A stretch of DNA of 37,014 nucleotides from Bacteroidota bacterium (GTDB lineage: Bacteria; Bacteroidota; Bacteroidia; Bacteroidales; VadinHA17), in NCBI GenBank assembly GCA_029564935.1, contig JAKQPD010000038.1, positions 1 through 37,014 of the forward strand, read 5' to 3'. The translations under genes were made by a program, and so were the position numbers. The notes beneath the pieces are model-generated. The model worked only from the letters and a program-made list of their open reading frames with translations. It was not told the DNA's origin and searched no databases. Positions 1 through 8,324 of the stretch are shown here, one piece after another; position 1 is the first letter of the stretch; each line of letters begins with the position of its first letter.

Positions 1-393
1 AAAAAGTATAATCTCAATATGAAAGCTGAATTTATGACCCGGGATATACATGAACTCCGGATCGTTGATTCTGTTAAGCTTAACAATTTCCGTAAATTAG
101 TACCTGACTCCGTTAAAACTGGAAGTTATACATCTGTCAGTACTAAAGAGATTTATATTCACAACAGCGGATTGAAATTTGTTGCCCGGATTCTGTCAGA
201 GAACCTGGGTGAAAATGTGTATTACCGGATGAAAAACAGAAGTAGATATGACATAACACTGCCTAAATCCGGATTTGATGATCTGAATCGTTTACTTTCA
301 GATAAATACGGATTACTGCTTACAGGAAACAAAGAAAAGGTAAGGGTATATAAAATATCATCCATGGAAAAGCCAGGAGCGGGGACGAAATAG
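1..393 (+). CDS. C-terminal part of an unidentified protein, possibly DUF3738-like (5' partial)
   Basis: The reading frame is open from base 1, before the first ATG at 19, so this is most likely the 3' end of a gene that starts outside the window. The visible 130 residues end in a pattern 'RYDITLP...LLSDKYGLLLTGNKEKVRVYKI'. This recalls the C-terminal strand-helix-strand of DUF3738 proteins, where a computed 'degenerate YGL' segment precedes a final strand, often after a thioredoxin-like domain in Bacteroidota. That resemblance is from memory and weak. No catalytic motif or membrane segment is visible. It converges with the GH28 gene, 83 bases away, with no convincing terminator between. It could also be a complete 124-residue protein starting at 19, but no leader can be seen to test this. 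Confidence 0.45.
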   Translation, partial: KKYNLNMKAEFMTRDIHELRIVDSVKLNNFRKLVPDSVKTGSYTSVSTKEIYIHNSGLKFVARILSENLGENVYYRMKNRSRYDITLPKSGFDDLNRLLSDKYGLLLTGNKEKVRVYKISSMEKPGAGTK

Positions 394-476
394 TCCACGG
401 GAAGGCCCAAATCTGTTTTACTTTTCGTAACCCATCCTTATCAAACTGTCAAAAAACAGAATCCGGAATACCATGT

Positions 477-1874
477 TCATTTCACAATAGTTCCGTTAAT
501 AGTTGTATTATTGAATACAAGTCCTTCAATAAGGCCCTCAAGCCTGTTGTTCTCCTTTACATTTGTCCAGGTACAATTCATAAGATTGATATTCACTACA
601 TTTTTCAGATCCTCAAAACCGGCTATATATACCCCGTATCGACTCTGCTGACACTTAACATTGTCGAGATATACATTTCTTACAACCGGCGGGAAATCCC
701 TTGTACAGTTCTCTGCAGGTTCATACACCAGATTGATCTTCAGCACTGCTTCGCGACACTGACCAACATTTACGTTACGGACATATATATTCTCAATAAC
801 ACCACCGCGGCAATTATTTGTTTTTATCCTGATAACCCTGTCAAGCGACGGGCTGTTCATTTCACAATCCTCAACAAAAAGATTTTTGTAGCCTCCGGAA
901 ATTTCACTGCCTATAACAACTCCGCCGTGTCCGTTCTGCATACGGCAGTTCCTGACAATAATATTTTCACTCGGGATATTCCATCTCCGGCCGTCAAAAT
1001 TTCGTCCCGACTTTATTGCAATACAATCATCGCCCGTATTGAAGAAACAATTTTCAATAAGTACATTTTTACTTGATTCCGGGTCACAGCCATCGCCATT
1101 GGGAGCTCCTACAGTGTTCATTGTCACACCTCTGACTGTCATATTCTCACACATAAGAGGGTGGATGGTCCAGAAAGCAGGGCGTGTAAGAGTAACATCC
1201 TGTATTAAAATGTTTTTACACTTATAGAAGTTTATAAGCTGAGGCCTCATATTATCGCCTTTCCCCATTATCCTTTTTTCAACAGGGGTCCCTTTCTCAT
1301 TCCAATCCATCAGAAGAGGCCTGCCTCTCATCTCCTTCCCCGGAACAGCAGCCAGCCTTCTCATCCCCCACCAGTTCTTTACGGAAGAACCGCCGTCGAT
1401 CGTCCCCTTGCCGGTGATGGCTATGTTCTGCTGCTCATATGCATATATCATCGGGGAAGTATTATAACAATCCATCCCTTCCCACCGGGTCAGAACCGTG
1501 GGATACTGATCAATATCATCAGAGAAAAGTAATACAGCGCCTTCAGATATATGAAGATCCACGTTACTTTTCATGACGACCGGACCCGTATACCATGTAC
1601 CTTTAGGGATCATAACAGTCCCGCCACCTTTACTGCTGCATAATGCTATGGTTGAGTTGATAACCTTATGGTTAAGAAATACGGGATCATCAGGCACTGC
1701 TCCGTAATCTGCAATGTTATATGTCGCCCCGTTAATAACCGGAGCCTTGATCTGCTTCATTATCTTCGGATAAAGTTGTTTCCATGCACTCTTCGAGTCA
1801 TATGTTTTTTCGGCGGCAAAACCGAAAATCAAAAATGCTGCCAGAATCAAAGCCAAAAATCTCAAGTTTTTCAT
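477..1874 (-). CDS. GH28 family exported polygalacturonase-like glycoside hydrolase
   Basis: Predicted to cleave galacturonan or a related uronic-acid polymer outside the cytoplasm. The N-terminal 20 residues are a Sec signal peptide (MKNLRFLALILAAFLIFGFA). The rest is a right-handed beta-helix with the GH28 active-site set: NGDG at 259-262 (family usually NTD; Asp261 kept), GDD at 281-283, NGHGG at 314-318 with the conserved His316, and RIK at 349-351. A length of 465 residues is normal for bacterial GH28. It stands alone on the minus strand behind its own -7 element, followed on the left by a convergent gene. No pectate lyase or SusCD genes are nearby, so the natural substrate is not fixed by context. 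The Thr-to-Gly change in the first motif is also found in bacterial homologues and need not mean loss of activity. Confidence 0.9.
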   Translation of the reverse strand: MKNLRFLALILAAFLIFGFAAEKTYDSKSAWKQLYPKIMKQIKAPVINGATYNIADYGAVPDDPVFLNHKVINSTIALCSSKGGGTVMIPKGTWYTGPVVMKSNVDLHISEGAVLLFSDDIDQYPTVLTRWEGMDCYNTSPMIYAYEQQNIAITGKGTIDGGSSVKNWWGMRRLAAVPGKEMRGRPLLMDWNEKGTPVEKRIMGKGDNMRPQLINFYKCKNILIQDVTLTRPAFWTIHPLMCENMTVRGVTMNTVGAPNGDGCDPESSKNVLIENCFFNTGDDCIAIKSGRNFDGRRWNIPSENIIVRNCRMQNGHGGVVIGSEISGGYKNLFVEDCEMNSPSLDRVIRIKTNNCRGGVIENIYVRNVNVGQCREAVLKINLVYEPAENCTRDFPPVVRNVYLDNVKCQQSRYGVYIAGFEDLKNVVNINLMNCTWTNVKENNRLEGLIEGLVFNNTTINGTIVK

Positions 1875-1912
1875 TACAGAATTATTTTAGAATGTTTAAG
1901 TCAATATGATTA

Positions 1913-1920
1913 CAAATGTA
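1913..1920 (-). promoter_or_regulatory. Candidate Bacteroidota -7 promoter element for the GH28 gene
   Basis: On the minus strand the sequence reads TACATTTG, a perfect match to the Bacteroidota -7 consensus TAnnTTTG. It lies about 38 bases upstream of the GH28 ATG, giving a short plausible leader. No clear -33 TTTG is seen at the usual distance, so this is a consensus match only. Confidence 0.4.
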
Positions 1921-1979
1921 TTGTATTTGTAGCCATAAAATATTTAACAACCGGGATGTAAAGACAGTGTTAACGTATC

Positions 1980-2552
1980 CTATTTGAACACCCTTGTCCC
2001 GAAGATGAACTTTTCTTTCCACCAGCTGTCATCAAGCGATGTAATTGTCACTCCGTTGGTCGATGATGTATGAATGAATTCATTATTCCCAAGATAAATA
2101 CCGGAATGGGTAATAAAACGCTGTGTTTTGTATGAGCGGATAAAAAATACCAGGTCTCCTTTTTTCAGCTCATCCTTTACAGTGATGATCTTACCATATC
2201 TCGCCTGCTCCTCGGAGTTATGGGGCAAAAATATGCCGTATTTTTTAAATACTGCAACAAGCAACCCCGAACAATCCATGCATCTGGAACTTGATCCACC
2301 CATACAATGAGGCACCCCAAAATATTGTCTGGCAGTTTCAATTATCTGATCAGGGCTGGTGTTCCGGGTATCAAGTTCTTTCTCAGAGCCTGACCCGAGA
2401 AATTCCCTGAGATTAATACTTTCAGCACTGTTCTCAATATTTCCAAATACACGTTCGGGGTATGCCCTTTTAGCGCAATATGAAATAAGTAATTGAAATA
2501 TGAAAACAAGCAGAATTGCACTCCGCTTTTTATATATAAGAGATAATTTCAT
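1980..2552 (-). CDS. NlpC/P60 (C40) cell-wall peptidase, probable lipoprotein
   Basis: Predicted cysteine peptidase that cuts stem peptides of peptidoglycan in the periplasm. The catalytic Cys94 lies in DCSG, followed by His149 in 'THSGIYLG' and a further polar residue around His161 in 'FIHTSS', the usual C40 order. The N-terminus is hydrophobic (SAILLVFIFQLLISYC) and ends in Cys26, a non-canonical lipobox because Tyr precedes the Cys. It is 190 residues long, a single catalytic domain with a short linker. I use the ATG at 2552 rather than the in-frame TTG one codon upstream. A -7-like element lies about 75 bases upstream. It is probably a housekeeping or cell-division hydrolase unrelated to the sugar genes. 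Confidence 0.88.
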   Translation of the reverse strand: MKLSLIYKKRSAILLVFIFQLLISYCAKRAYPERVFGNIENSAESINLREFLGSGSEKELDTRNTSPDQIIETARQYFGVPHCMGGSSSRCMDCSGLLVAVFKKYGIFLPHNSEEQARYGKIITVKDELKKGDLVFFIRSYKTQRFITHSGIYLGNNEFIHTSSTNGVTITSLDDSWWKEKFIFGTRVFK

Positions 2553-2625
2553 CAATTGTTTTCTGCTATATGGCGGTATAAATATGGGAATATTTTTTAT
2601 AAAATTGACAGAGGGGAAAACTATG

Positions 2626-2633
2626 CAAATCTA
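2626..2633 (-). promoter_or_regulatory. Candidate -7 promoter element for the NlpC/P60 gene
   Basis: Minus-strand TAGATTTG matches TAnnTTTG perfectly, about 74 bases upstream of the ATG at 2552. No -33 element is evident. Confidence 0.35.
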
Positions 2634-2752
2634 TGTCCTCTTTAATTTTATTTTGAATGGTTATTTAATAATTTGGTTTTCAGTAATTTACTTCGAAACT
2701 AAAGGACTAAATAACCCTATCCCCAACCTCCCGCTGTTGCGGGACAGGCTTT

Positions 2753-2967
2753 CCCCTTAAGGCTAAGGGGAAGGGTGTCCACTAAAGTACCATCTTTAGT
2801 TACCCCCCTTCCCTTAGCCTTAAGAGGCTGTGTGAAAATCCTGATCTACCCCCCATCCCCCCAAGGGGGGCTTCGTAAGCATCAGTAATTCAATAAGTCC
2901 CCCCTGGGGGATTTAGGGGTAAAACAGCACCAGGAGGATTTTCACACAGTCTCTTAAGGGAAGGGGG
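2753..2967. repeat. Long palindromic intergenic repeat, interrupted by a MITE-like insert
   Basis: The left arm (2753-2787) runs from CCCCTTAAGGCTAAGGGG to ACTAAAG. The right arm begins with CTTTAGT at 2794 and is its inverse, but it is split: CCCTTAGCC ends at 2819 and the arm resumes with TTAAGGGAAGG at 2954. Removing 2824-2953 and one TTAA copy restores a near-symmetrical palindrome centred near 2790. Part of the left arm (GGGGAAGGGTGTCC) occurs again at about 3000-3013. The whole 2553-3107 gap holds only the NlpC/P60 leader, these repeats and the leader of the penicillin-binding protein gene. I see no credible gene in it. Confidence 0.75.
2824..2953. mobile_element. MITE-like non-autonomous element (130 bp) with TTAA target duplication
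   Basis: Terminal inverted repeats of 19 bases (GAGGCTGTGTGAAAATCCT at 2824-2842, inverted at 2935-2953) match with one mismatch. The element is flanked on both sides by TTAA (2820-2823 and 2954-2957), and the intact opposite arm of the host palindrome has a single TTAA at 2757-2760, which supports a 4-bp target duplication. The interior is non-coding and has its own imperfect C-rich/G-rich inverted repeat. The size, the TIRs and the absence of a transposase fit a MITE mobilised in trans. I cannot name the parent IS family. Confidence 0.7.
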
Positions 2968-3107
2968 AACAAGGGGGATGGGTTAAAATTACTATTTAGG
3001 GGAAGGGTGTCCTGGGGGATGGGTTCAGGCATTGAATATTTTTCAGGAATGCAATTGAATACCACCGGGACTTTTTCACCGTTTTAATTCATGGATCATT
3101 TTACCGG

Positions 3108-5339
3108 ATGAAAAATATTTGGAAGTCAGCTATAATAACTGTTGTGGTCCTGATCACAATACCGCTTCTCTTTTTTATATTGGTTTATTCCGGCGCTTTC
3201 GGTCATATTCAATCCGTAGAGGAACTCCGGAACTTCAGGAATGCCGAAGCATCAGAAGTTTTATCATCAGAAGGCCTGCTGATCGGGAAGTTTTACACCG
3301 AAAACCGGACGAATATCACTTATGAACAACTGCCTTCGCATCTCATCAATGCGCTTGTAGCAACGGAAGATGCACGTTTCTTTGAACATCAGGGCGTAGA
3401 TTCGAGGAGCCTTGTAAGGGTTCTGCTGAAAACGATCCTTCTGAACAGATCAGAGTCGGGAGGAGGAAGTACAATAACCCAGCAACTGGCCAAGAACATG
3501 TTTGGAAGGAAAGGTAACGGCAGGCTTTCGATTTTCGTTAACAAATACCGTGAAGCCATAATTGCCGGCAGACTTGAAAAGACATTTAGAAAAGAAGAAA
3601 TACTTACCCTCTATCTGAATACTGTATCGTTCGGAGAAAATATTTATGGTATAGAAACAGCAGCATCAAGATATTTCAATAAAATCACTGAAAAGCTCCG
3701 GCTTGAGGAATCGGCTATGCTAATCGGTATGCTGAAGGCCACCACTCGCTATAATCCGGCACTGAATCCTGAAAAAGCCCTGACAAGGAGAAATGTCGTC
3801 CTGAAACAAATGGAGAAGTATAATTATCTGGAACCCGATGCAGCCGATTCCCTGTCAGGGTTACCGTTAAGCCTCAGTTACAGGAAAACTGAATCTGAAG
3901 GATCAGCTGATTATTTTCTTGTTCAGGTGAAAAGAGAAGCTGAGGAGATATTGAATAATATTGCAGCTTCCCATGGTAAGACATGGGATATTGAAAAGGA
4001 TGGTCTTATTATTACAACAACACTTAATCTGACTCTCCAGAATTTTGCCAGACGATCATTCGCTGATCACCTGGCAATTATGCAGAAACATTTCCGCGAT
4101 CAATACAGCAGTCCGTCAGGACGAAAACAAGTCACCGGACTGACAGAAGCCATCCTGGATGAGAAAAACCTTTCGCACAAGGCAGATGAGAAACGCCGGC
4201 AGGTGATCTTCGACTGGAAAGGTACCTATACCGATTCGGTTTCCATAAGAGATAGTATAAAGCGGGCACTGACAACACTTCATGCCGGACTGCTTGCGCT
4301 GGATCCGCAAAATGGCGCTGTAAGGGCCTGGGTCGGTGGAATCGATTTTACAACCCACCCTTATGACCAGATTCTTGCGAGAAGACAGCTTGGGTCTGTT
4401 TTCAAACCGATACTATATGCACTGGCATTTGAAGAAGGAATTGAACCCTGCCATTATCTTGATAATGATTCTCTTGTTCTTTCAGAATATAAAGACTGGA
4501 GTCCTGAGAACTTCGATCATTCATATGGAGGGAAATACTCACTTGCCGGAGCTCTGGCCCGGTCGATGAATATCCCAACCTTCAACCTGTTCCTGGAACT
4601 TGGTTTCGAAAGACTCGATTCACTATGGAGAGAGATGGGATTTTCCTTTCAACTTGACAATACTCCTTCACTTCCGCTTGGAACTGCCGAAGCGAATATG
4701 GCGGAAGTTGCAGTAGCTTATTCAGCTTTCGCCAATGGTGGATATAAAGTAAGGCCCTGGTCGGTTGCTTCAATCATAACGCCCGGTGGTGATATCATCT
4801 ATCATCATGATCCTGACCTTGTTTTCCCGAAAGTGCTGACGGAAAGATCCTGCCTGCTTATCAGCGCCATACTTCAGAAAGCTGTAAATGAAGGTACGGG
4901 AAGTTCAATGAGAACAGCTTATGGCGTAAACTCTCCTTTTGCAGGTAAAACAGGAACCTCACAGAACTATGCAGATTCCTGGTTTGCTGCTTACAATCCC
5001 AAACTTGTCATTTTAGCACGGGCAGGCGCTTCCTCTCCGGCAATACACTTTAACAGTCCGGCCTTTGGTACAGGCAGCGCCCTGGCACTTCCACTTGTGG
5101 CAATGACACTCAGAAAGACCGAATCATTTCCCGAAACTGCAGGAGAGTTCATAACTCAATTTCCGGTTTTACCTGCTGAACTGGCAGAAGCGCTCGATTG
5201 CCCTGATTTCAAAGAGGATGGCTTCCTGGATAAGCTCATGGACATTCTTAAAAAGAGCGAAATTGATAATTTCTATAAAACAGAAAGAAAAAAGAGATCA
5301 TTTCTCGAAAGATTATTCAGAAGAAAAATTCCCGACTAA
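3108..5339 (+). CDS. Class A penicillin-binding protein (PBP1A-type transglycosylase/transpeptidase)
   Basis: Bifunctional peptidoglycan synthase anchored in the inner membrane by one segment (about residues 7-29). The GT51 glycosyltransferase domain shows EDARFF at 87-92 (catalytic Glu87), GGSTITQQLAKN near 119-130 and 'RKEEILTLYLN'. The transpeptidase domain has the SxxK nucleophile motif at Ser430-Lys433 (SVFK), SMN at 486-488 and KTGT at 614-617. At 743 residues it is slightly short for PBP1A and has no C-terminal extension such as the one that marks PbpC, so PBP1A/1B-type is preferred. The ATG at 3108 gives the expected short cytoplasmic tail before the membrane segment. It follows the repeat region and is probably transcribed from within it. 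Confidence 0.95.
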   Translation: MKNIWKSAIITVVVLITIPLLFFILVYSGAFGHIQSVEELRNFRNAEASEVLSSEGLLIGKFYTENRTNITYEQLPSHLINALVATEDARFFEHQGVDSRSLVRVLLKTILLNRSESGGGSTITQQLAKNMFGRKGNGRLSIFVNKYREAIIAGRLEKTFRKEEILTLYLNTVSFGENIYGIETAASRYFNKITEKLRLEESAMLIGMLKATTRYNPALNPEKALTRRNVVLKQMEKYNYLEPDAADSLSGLPLSLSYRKTESEGSADYFLVQVKREAEEILNNIAASHGKTWDIEKDGLIITTTLNLTLQNFARRSFADHLAIMQKHFRDQYSSPSGRKQVTGLTEAILDEKNLSHKADEKRRQVIFDWKGTYTDSVSIRDSIKRALTTLHAGLLALDPQNGAVRAWVGGIDFTTHPYDQILARRQLGSVFKPILYALAFEEGIEPCHYLDNDSLVLSEYKDWSPENFDHSYGGKYSLAGALARSMNIPTFNLFLELGFERLDSLWREMGFSFQLDNTPSLPLGTAEANMAEVAVAYSAFANGGYKVRPWSVASIITPGGDIIYHHDPDLVFPKVLTERSCLLISAILQKAVNEGTGSSMRTAYGVNSPFAGKTGTSQNYADSWFAAYNPKLVILARAGASSPAIHFNSPAFGTGSALALPLVAMTLRKTESFPETAGEFITQFPVLPAELAEALDCPDFKEDGFLDKLMDILKKSEIDNFYKTERKKRSFLERLFRRKIPD

Positions 5340-5410
5340 ATCATATAATCTGGTTTATTTACAGGATTTCATTATTTTAGTCTGCTTACCAAACAGTAAA
5401 GAATTGTATA

Positions 5411-6712
5411 ATGACTTTAAAACTCTTACATACTATTGGACATAAACAAATCATCCTCAGGGTGTTGACAACTGTTGTGATTTCCTTCCTTCTTTTAAGT
5501 CCGGATCAAAATTCAGCAGCCCAGTCTCAGGATGAGTGGCCTTGTTTTCACGGACCCGACCGGACGAATAAATCAGGGGAGACTGGTCTGTTACAGAGAT
5601 GGCCTTCGGGAGGTCCTCGTTTACTTCTCACTTTCGAAGGTCTGGGAGAAGGCTACAGTTCTGTATCAATAGCTGATGGTTTGCTCTATACTGCAGGTTC
5701 TGTGAATAAGCAACCTTTTGTTTATGCTTTCGACCTGAAAGGGAAACTAGTATGGAAAAAGCCGGTCGGAAAAGCCTGGACAACCACAGCGTCCTGGGCC
5801 AGTTCATATACCGGACCAAGAAGCACTCCTACTTATGACAACGGTGTGGTTTATTTTCTTGGTGAGATGGGCAGACTTGCAGCATTTGAAGCTAAAACCG
5901 GTAAAGAGATATGGCAGAGGGACCTGAGGGAGGAATTCATCGCCCCGGTTCCGGAATATGGTTATGCAGAATCGGTAATGATAGACGGGAATAATCTTTA
6001 TGTCAGACCGGCAGGCAAAAAAGGGCATCAGATATGTCTTGACAAAAAGACAGGGAAACTGATCTGGGCAAACACCCGGATCCCGGGTATAGAAGGATAT
6101 ACATCCCCTGTAACAGGGATGATCGGTAGCTATAAACAGGTTACCGGGGCCAGCGCCGTATCCTATTACGGTGTGGACACAAAGACAGGCAACTTTCTAT
6201 GGAAAGTTGATGTTATTAACCAGCAGGATTGCAATATCAGTGATGCAGTGTTGTTCAAAGATTATGTTTTCATTTCCAGCGGATATGCCCTGGGAAGCAT
6301 GCTTTACAAGCTGAACGTATCAGGGAATGAGATCAAACCGGAAAAAATATGGGAATCGAAGTTAATGGACAATCACCATGGAGGTGTCATCCTTCATAAC
6401 GGATACGTATATGGATCAGGAAGCAGGGGATCGAGAGGATGGCACTGCCTTGATGTAATGACCGGCAAGCTGATGTGGAAAGCCACAAACGATGAAGGAT
6501 GTATTACTTATGCCGACGGGATGCTCTATACTCTCGAACAGAGAGGAACGATGAGGCTTGTTAAGGCAAGCCCCGAAAAGTATGAAGTCGCCGGGGAATT
6601 TAAAGTCCCCTCAGGCGGAACCGGAATGTACTGGGCACATCCTGTCGTCTGCGGCAAAAGACTTTATATCCGACACGCCGATAAGCTTTTTGTTTATGAT
6701 GTGAGCAGGTGA
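5411..6712 (+). CDS. Secreted PQQ-type beta-propeller protein (BamB-like fold)
   Basis: An exported protein of repeated blades carrying the PQQ/quinoprotein signature, for example 'GKLVWKKPVGKAW', 'AKTGKEIWQRDL', 'KKTGKLIWANT', 'TKTGNFLWKVDV' and 'VMTGKLMWKAT', which are typical of seven- or eight-bladed propellers. A hydrophobic segment around residues 14-36 ending in AAQ suggests a signal peptide. The mature part starts with 'DEWPCFHGPDRTNKSGE', a form common in this group from Planctomycetota and Bacteroidota, where the proteins are mostly of unknown function. No dehydrogenase calcium or disulfide motif is visible, so PQQ binding should not be assumed. It follows the penicillin-binding protein gene by 71 bases and converges with the M28 peptidase gene. 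A periodic repeat tract begins directly after its stop codon. Confidence 0.82.
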   Translation: MTLKLLHTIGHKQIILRVLTTVVISFLLLSPDQNSAAQSQDEWPCFHGPDRTNKSGETGLLQRWPSGGPRLLLTFEGLGEGYSSVSIADGLLYTAGSVNKQPFVYAFDLKGKLVWKKPVGKAWTTTASWASSYTGPRSTPTYDNGVVYFLGEMGRLAAFEAKTGKEIWQRDLREEFIAPVPEYGYAESVMIDGNNLYVRPAGKKGHQICLDKKTGKLIWANTRIPGIEGYTSPVTGMIGSYKQVTGASAVSYYGVDTKTGNFLWKVDVINQQDCNISDAVLFKDYVFISSGYALGSMLYKLNVSGNEIKPEKIWESKLMDNHHGGVILHNGYVYGSGSRGSRGWHCLDVMTGKLMWKATNDEGCITYADGMLYTLEQRGTMRLVKASPEKYEVAGEFKVPSGGTGMYWAHPVVCGKRLYIRHADKLFVYDVSR

Positions 6713-6782
6713 TGGCACAGAGCGCAGAGCACAGAGCAAAGAGCAGGGGAGAGCAATGAGGGATGAGGGATGAGCGGTGAAC
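6713..6782 (+). repeat. Degenerate 7-8-nt-period purine-rich tract after a stop codon
   Basis: Starts at the first base after the TGA of the propeller gene and fills the whole gap to the convergent M28 peptidase gene. The units are variants of GCACAGA, changing to GAGGGAT repeats near the end. The composition is almost purely A/G with regular C. It matches in style and orientation the tracts at 15869-15917 and 21857-21980. Confidence 0.65.
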
Positions 6783-8276
6783 TCAGGGAGCATAACGAAG
6801 GGAACCATCATAATCACCCATAGAAACAACAGTCATGAACAGAAGCTGAGCCATATCCTCCAATATCTCCGGATTTATTATGTCTATATTATCTCCGGGG
6901 AGGTGGTAATTATTCCTGGAACCATAAGTTGCAAAACTCAGTGAAGGTACACCGGCACTAAGGAATCTTGCAGCATCAAGTCTGGGACGGCCAAGATTTG
7001 GAAAATTGTTTGTGGAGAGCGGCCGATGGATATATTTCTCATTTGCTTCTTCAACAAATTTCCATAATCCAGGAAAATTTCGGCCGGCATTTGCATTGAT
7101 AGAATGGCCGATCCCGACGCCATCCATGTTGAGCAGAATGCTTTTTTCAAGCGGGAAAACCGGGTTTTCAAGATATGCTTTTGATCCTATAATCCCCTGT
7201 TCCTCGGCACCGAATGAAAGGAACAGAACCGACCGCTTAAGCTTTATTTTATGCTCAGTAAGAGCTTTTGCGACACCCATCATCACAGCGACTGCCGATG
7301 CATTATCATTTGCTCCCGGGATTATCTCATAACAACGGCCAAGATGATCGAGATGTGCCCCGATTATAATTACTTCTTTGCTCAAAACCGGATCGGTCCC
7401 TTCAAGCAGACCAATAATATTGCTTCCGTGTCCGTCGGGAAAATACTCAGTTGTCATTTTAATTGTGACAGTTTTACCGGTATTAAATGATGCCGGTTTC
7501 AGGTTTTCCCTGATGCCGGCGATCACCTTATCATGCGATTTACCCGTTCCGGCGAAAATATCATTTACCGCTTCACTGCCAATATGGACATATATAAAAT
7601 CTTTGTTCCAGGCATTATTGGGATTCGCGATTGGTCCGTAATTATAAAGCATCCCCACAGCTCCATGTTTTACGGCATTATTCAGTTTTGTCTGATGAAA
7701 TGAATGTCCATACCATGGATTGAATTTTTCAGCACCTGCCGCGGGACTTACGGGAGCTTCAGGTTCAATAAGGATTATCTTTCCCCTGACATCTAAATCT
7801 TTATAATCATCATAGCCCAGCTCCGGTGCAGAGATCCCGTATCCTGCATATACAACCTCAGCGGTTACCTCTCCGCTCCCTGATGTGGATCCTGGCATAT
7901 AATCAGTAATATATTTATACTTTTTGAGGATAGTCCCTTCCTTCCCCTGTTTAAGATGAAGCGATACCCCACAATCAGGATAAACAAGAGTATAGGGTAT
8001 ATCAAACCACTGGAACCATGTTCCTTTTTCACCGGCAGGCGTTAATCCCCATTCCTTGAACATTGAAGCAAGCCATTCTGCACATTGTTGATACTCAGCT
8101 GTGCCGGTGAGCCTACCGGCATATTTCTCATCACATTGGATCTTTACATATTCAAGCAGATCATGACTCGAAATTGTATGCATTGCAGAAAGTACGGGAT
8201 CCGGCTGGGTTCTTTGCTGAGCGTATGTTGTAGCAGTCAACAGGAGGGCTATAAATAGTATCAGTCTGTTATTCAT
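6783..8276 (-). CDS. Secreted M28 family zinc aminopeptidase with PA domain insert
   Basis: Predicted di-zinc exopeptidase acting outside the cytoplasm after removal of a 19-20 residue Sec signal peptide (MNNRLILFIALLLTATTYA). Metal and catalytic residues are all visible: His308 and Asp310 in GAHLDH, bridging Asp324 in GANDNAS, Glu358/Glu359 in GAEEQG, Asp385 in NMDGVG and His458 in YHLPGD. Residues about 130-260 fit the protease-associated domain normally inserted in this subfamily. A length of 497 is usual. It is the last gene of a six-gene minus-strand run, 48 bases after the aldo/keto reductase. Its role there could be to process peptide parts of glycoconjugates, or it may be a general scavenger; the sequence does not decide. 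Confidence 0.92.
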   Translation of the reverse strand: MNNRLILFIALLLTATTYAQQRTQPDPVLSAMHTISSHDLLEYVKIQCDEKYAGRLTGTAEYQQCAEWLASMFKEWGLTPAGEKGTWFQWFDIPYTLVYPDCGVSLHLKQGKEGTILKKYKYITDYMPGSTSGSGEVTAEVVYAGYGISAPELGYDDYKDLDVRGKIILIEPEAPVSPAAGAEKFNPWYGHSFHQTKLNNAVKHGAVGMLYNYGPIANPNNAWNKDFIYVHIGSEAVNDIFAGTGKSHDKVIAGIRENLKPASFNTGKTVTIKMTTEYFPDGHGSNIIGLLEGTDPVLSKEVIIIGAHLDHLGRCYEIIPGANDNASAVAVMMGVAKALTEHKIKLKRSVLFLSFGAEEQGIIGSKAYLENPVFPLEKSILLNMDGVGIGHSINANAGRNFPGLWKFVEEANEKYIHRPLSTNNFPNLGRPRLDAARFLSAGVPSLSFATYGSRNNYHLPGDNIDIINPEILEDMAQLLFMTVVSMGDYDGSLRYAP

Positions 8277-8324
8277 AATCGGTAAGATATATTGTCCAAA
8301 TATTCTTCTGATTTATGTGTTTTA

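Noticed and set aside
394-476. Bidirectional terminator between the first two genes
   Set aside because: CTGTTTT and AAAACAG could pair, but the stem is short with a loop of more than 30 bases, so the support is too weak.
2500-2760. Plus-strand open frame of 86 residues upstream of the repeats
   Set aside because: It overlaps the leader and start of the NlpC/P60 gene and ends inside a palindromic repeat. Its composition is only that of AT-rich non-coding DNA and there is no family resemblance.
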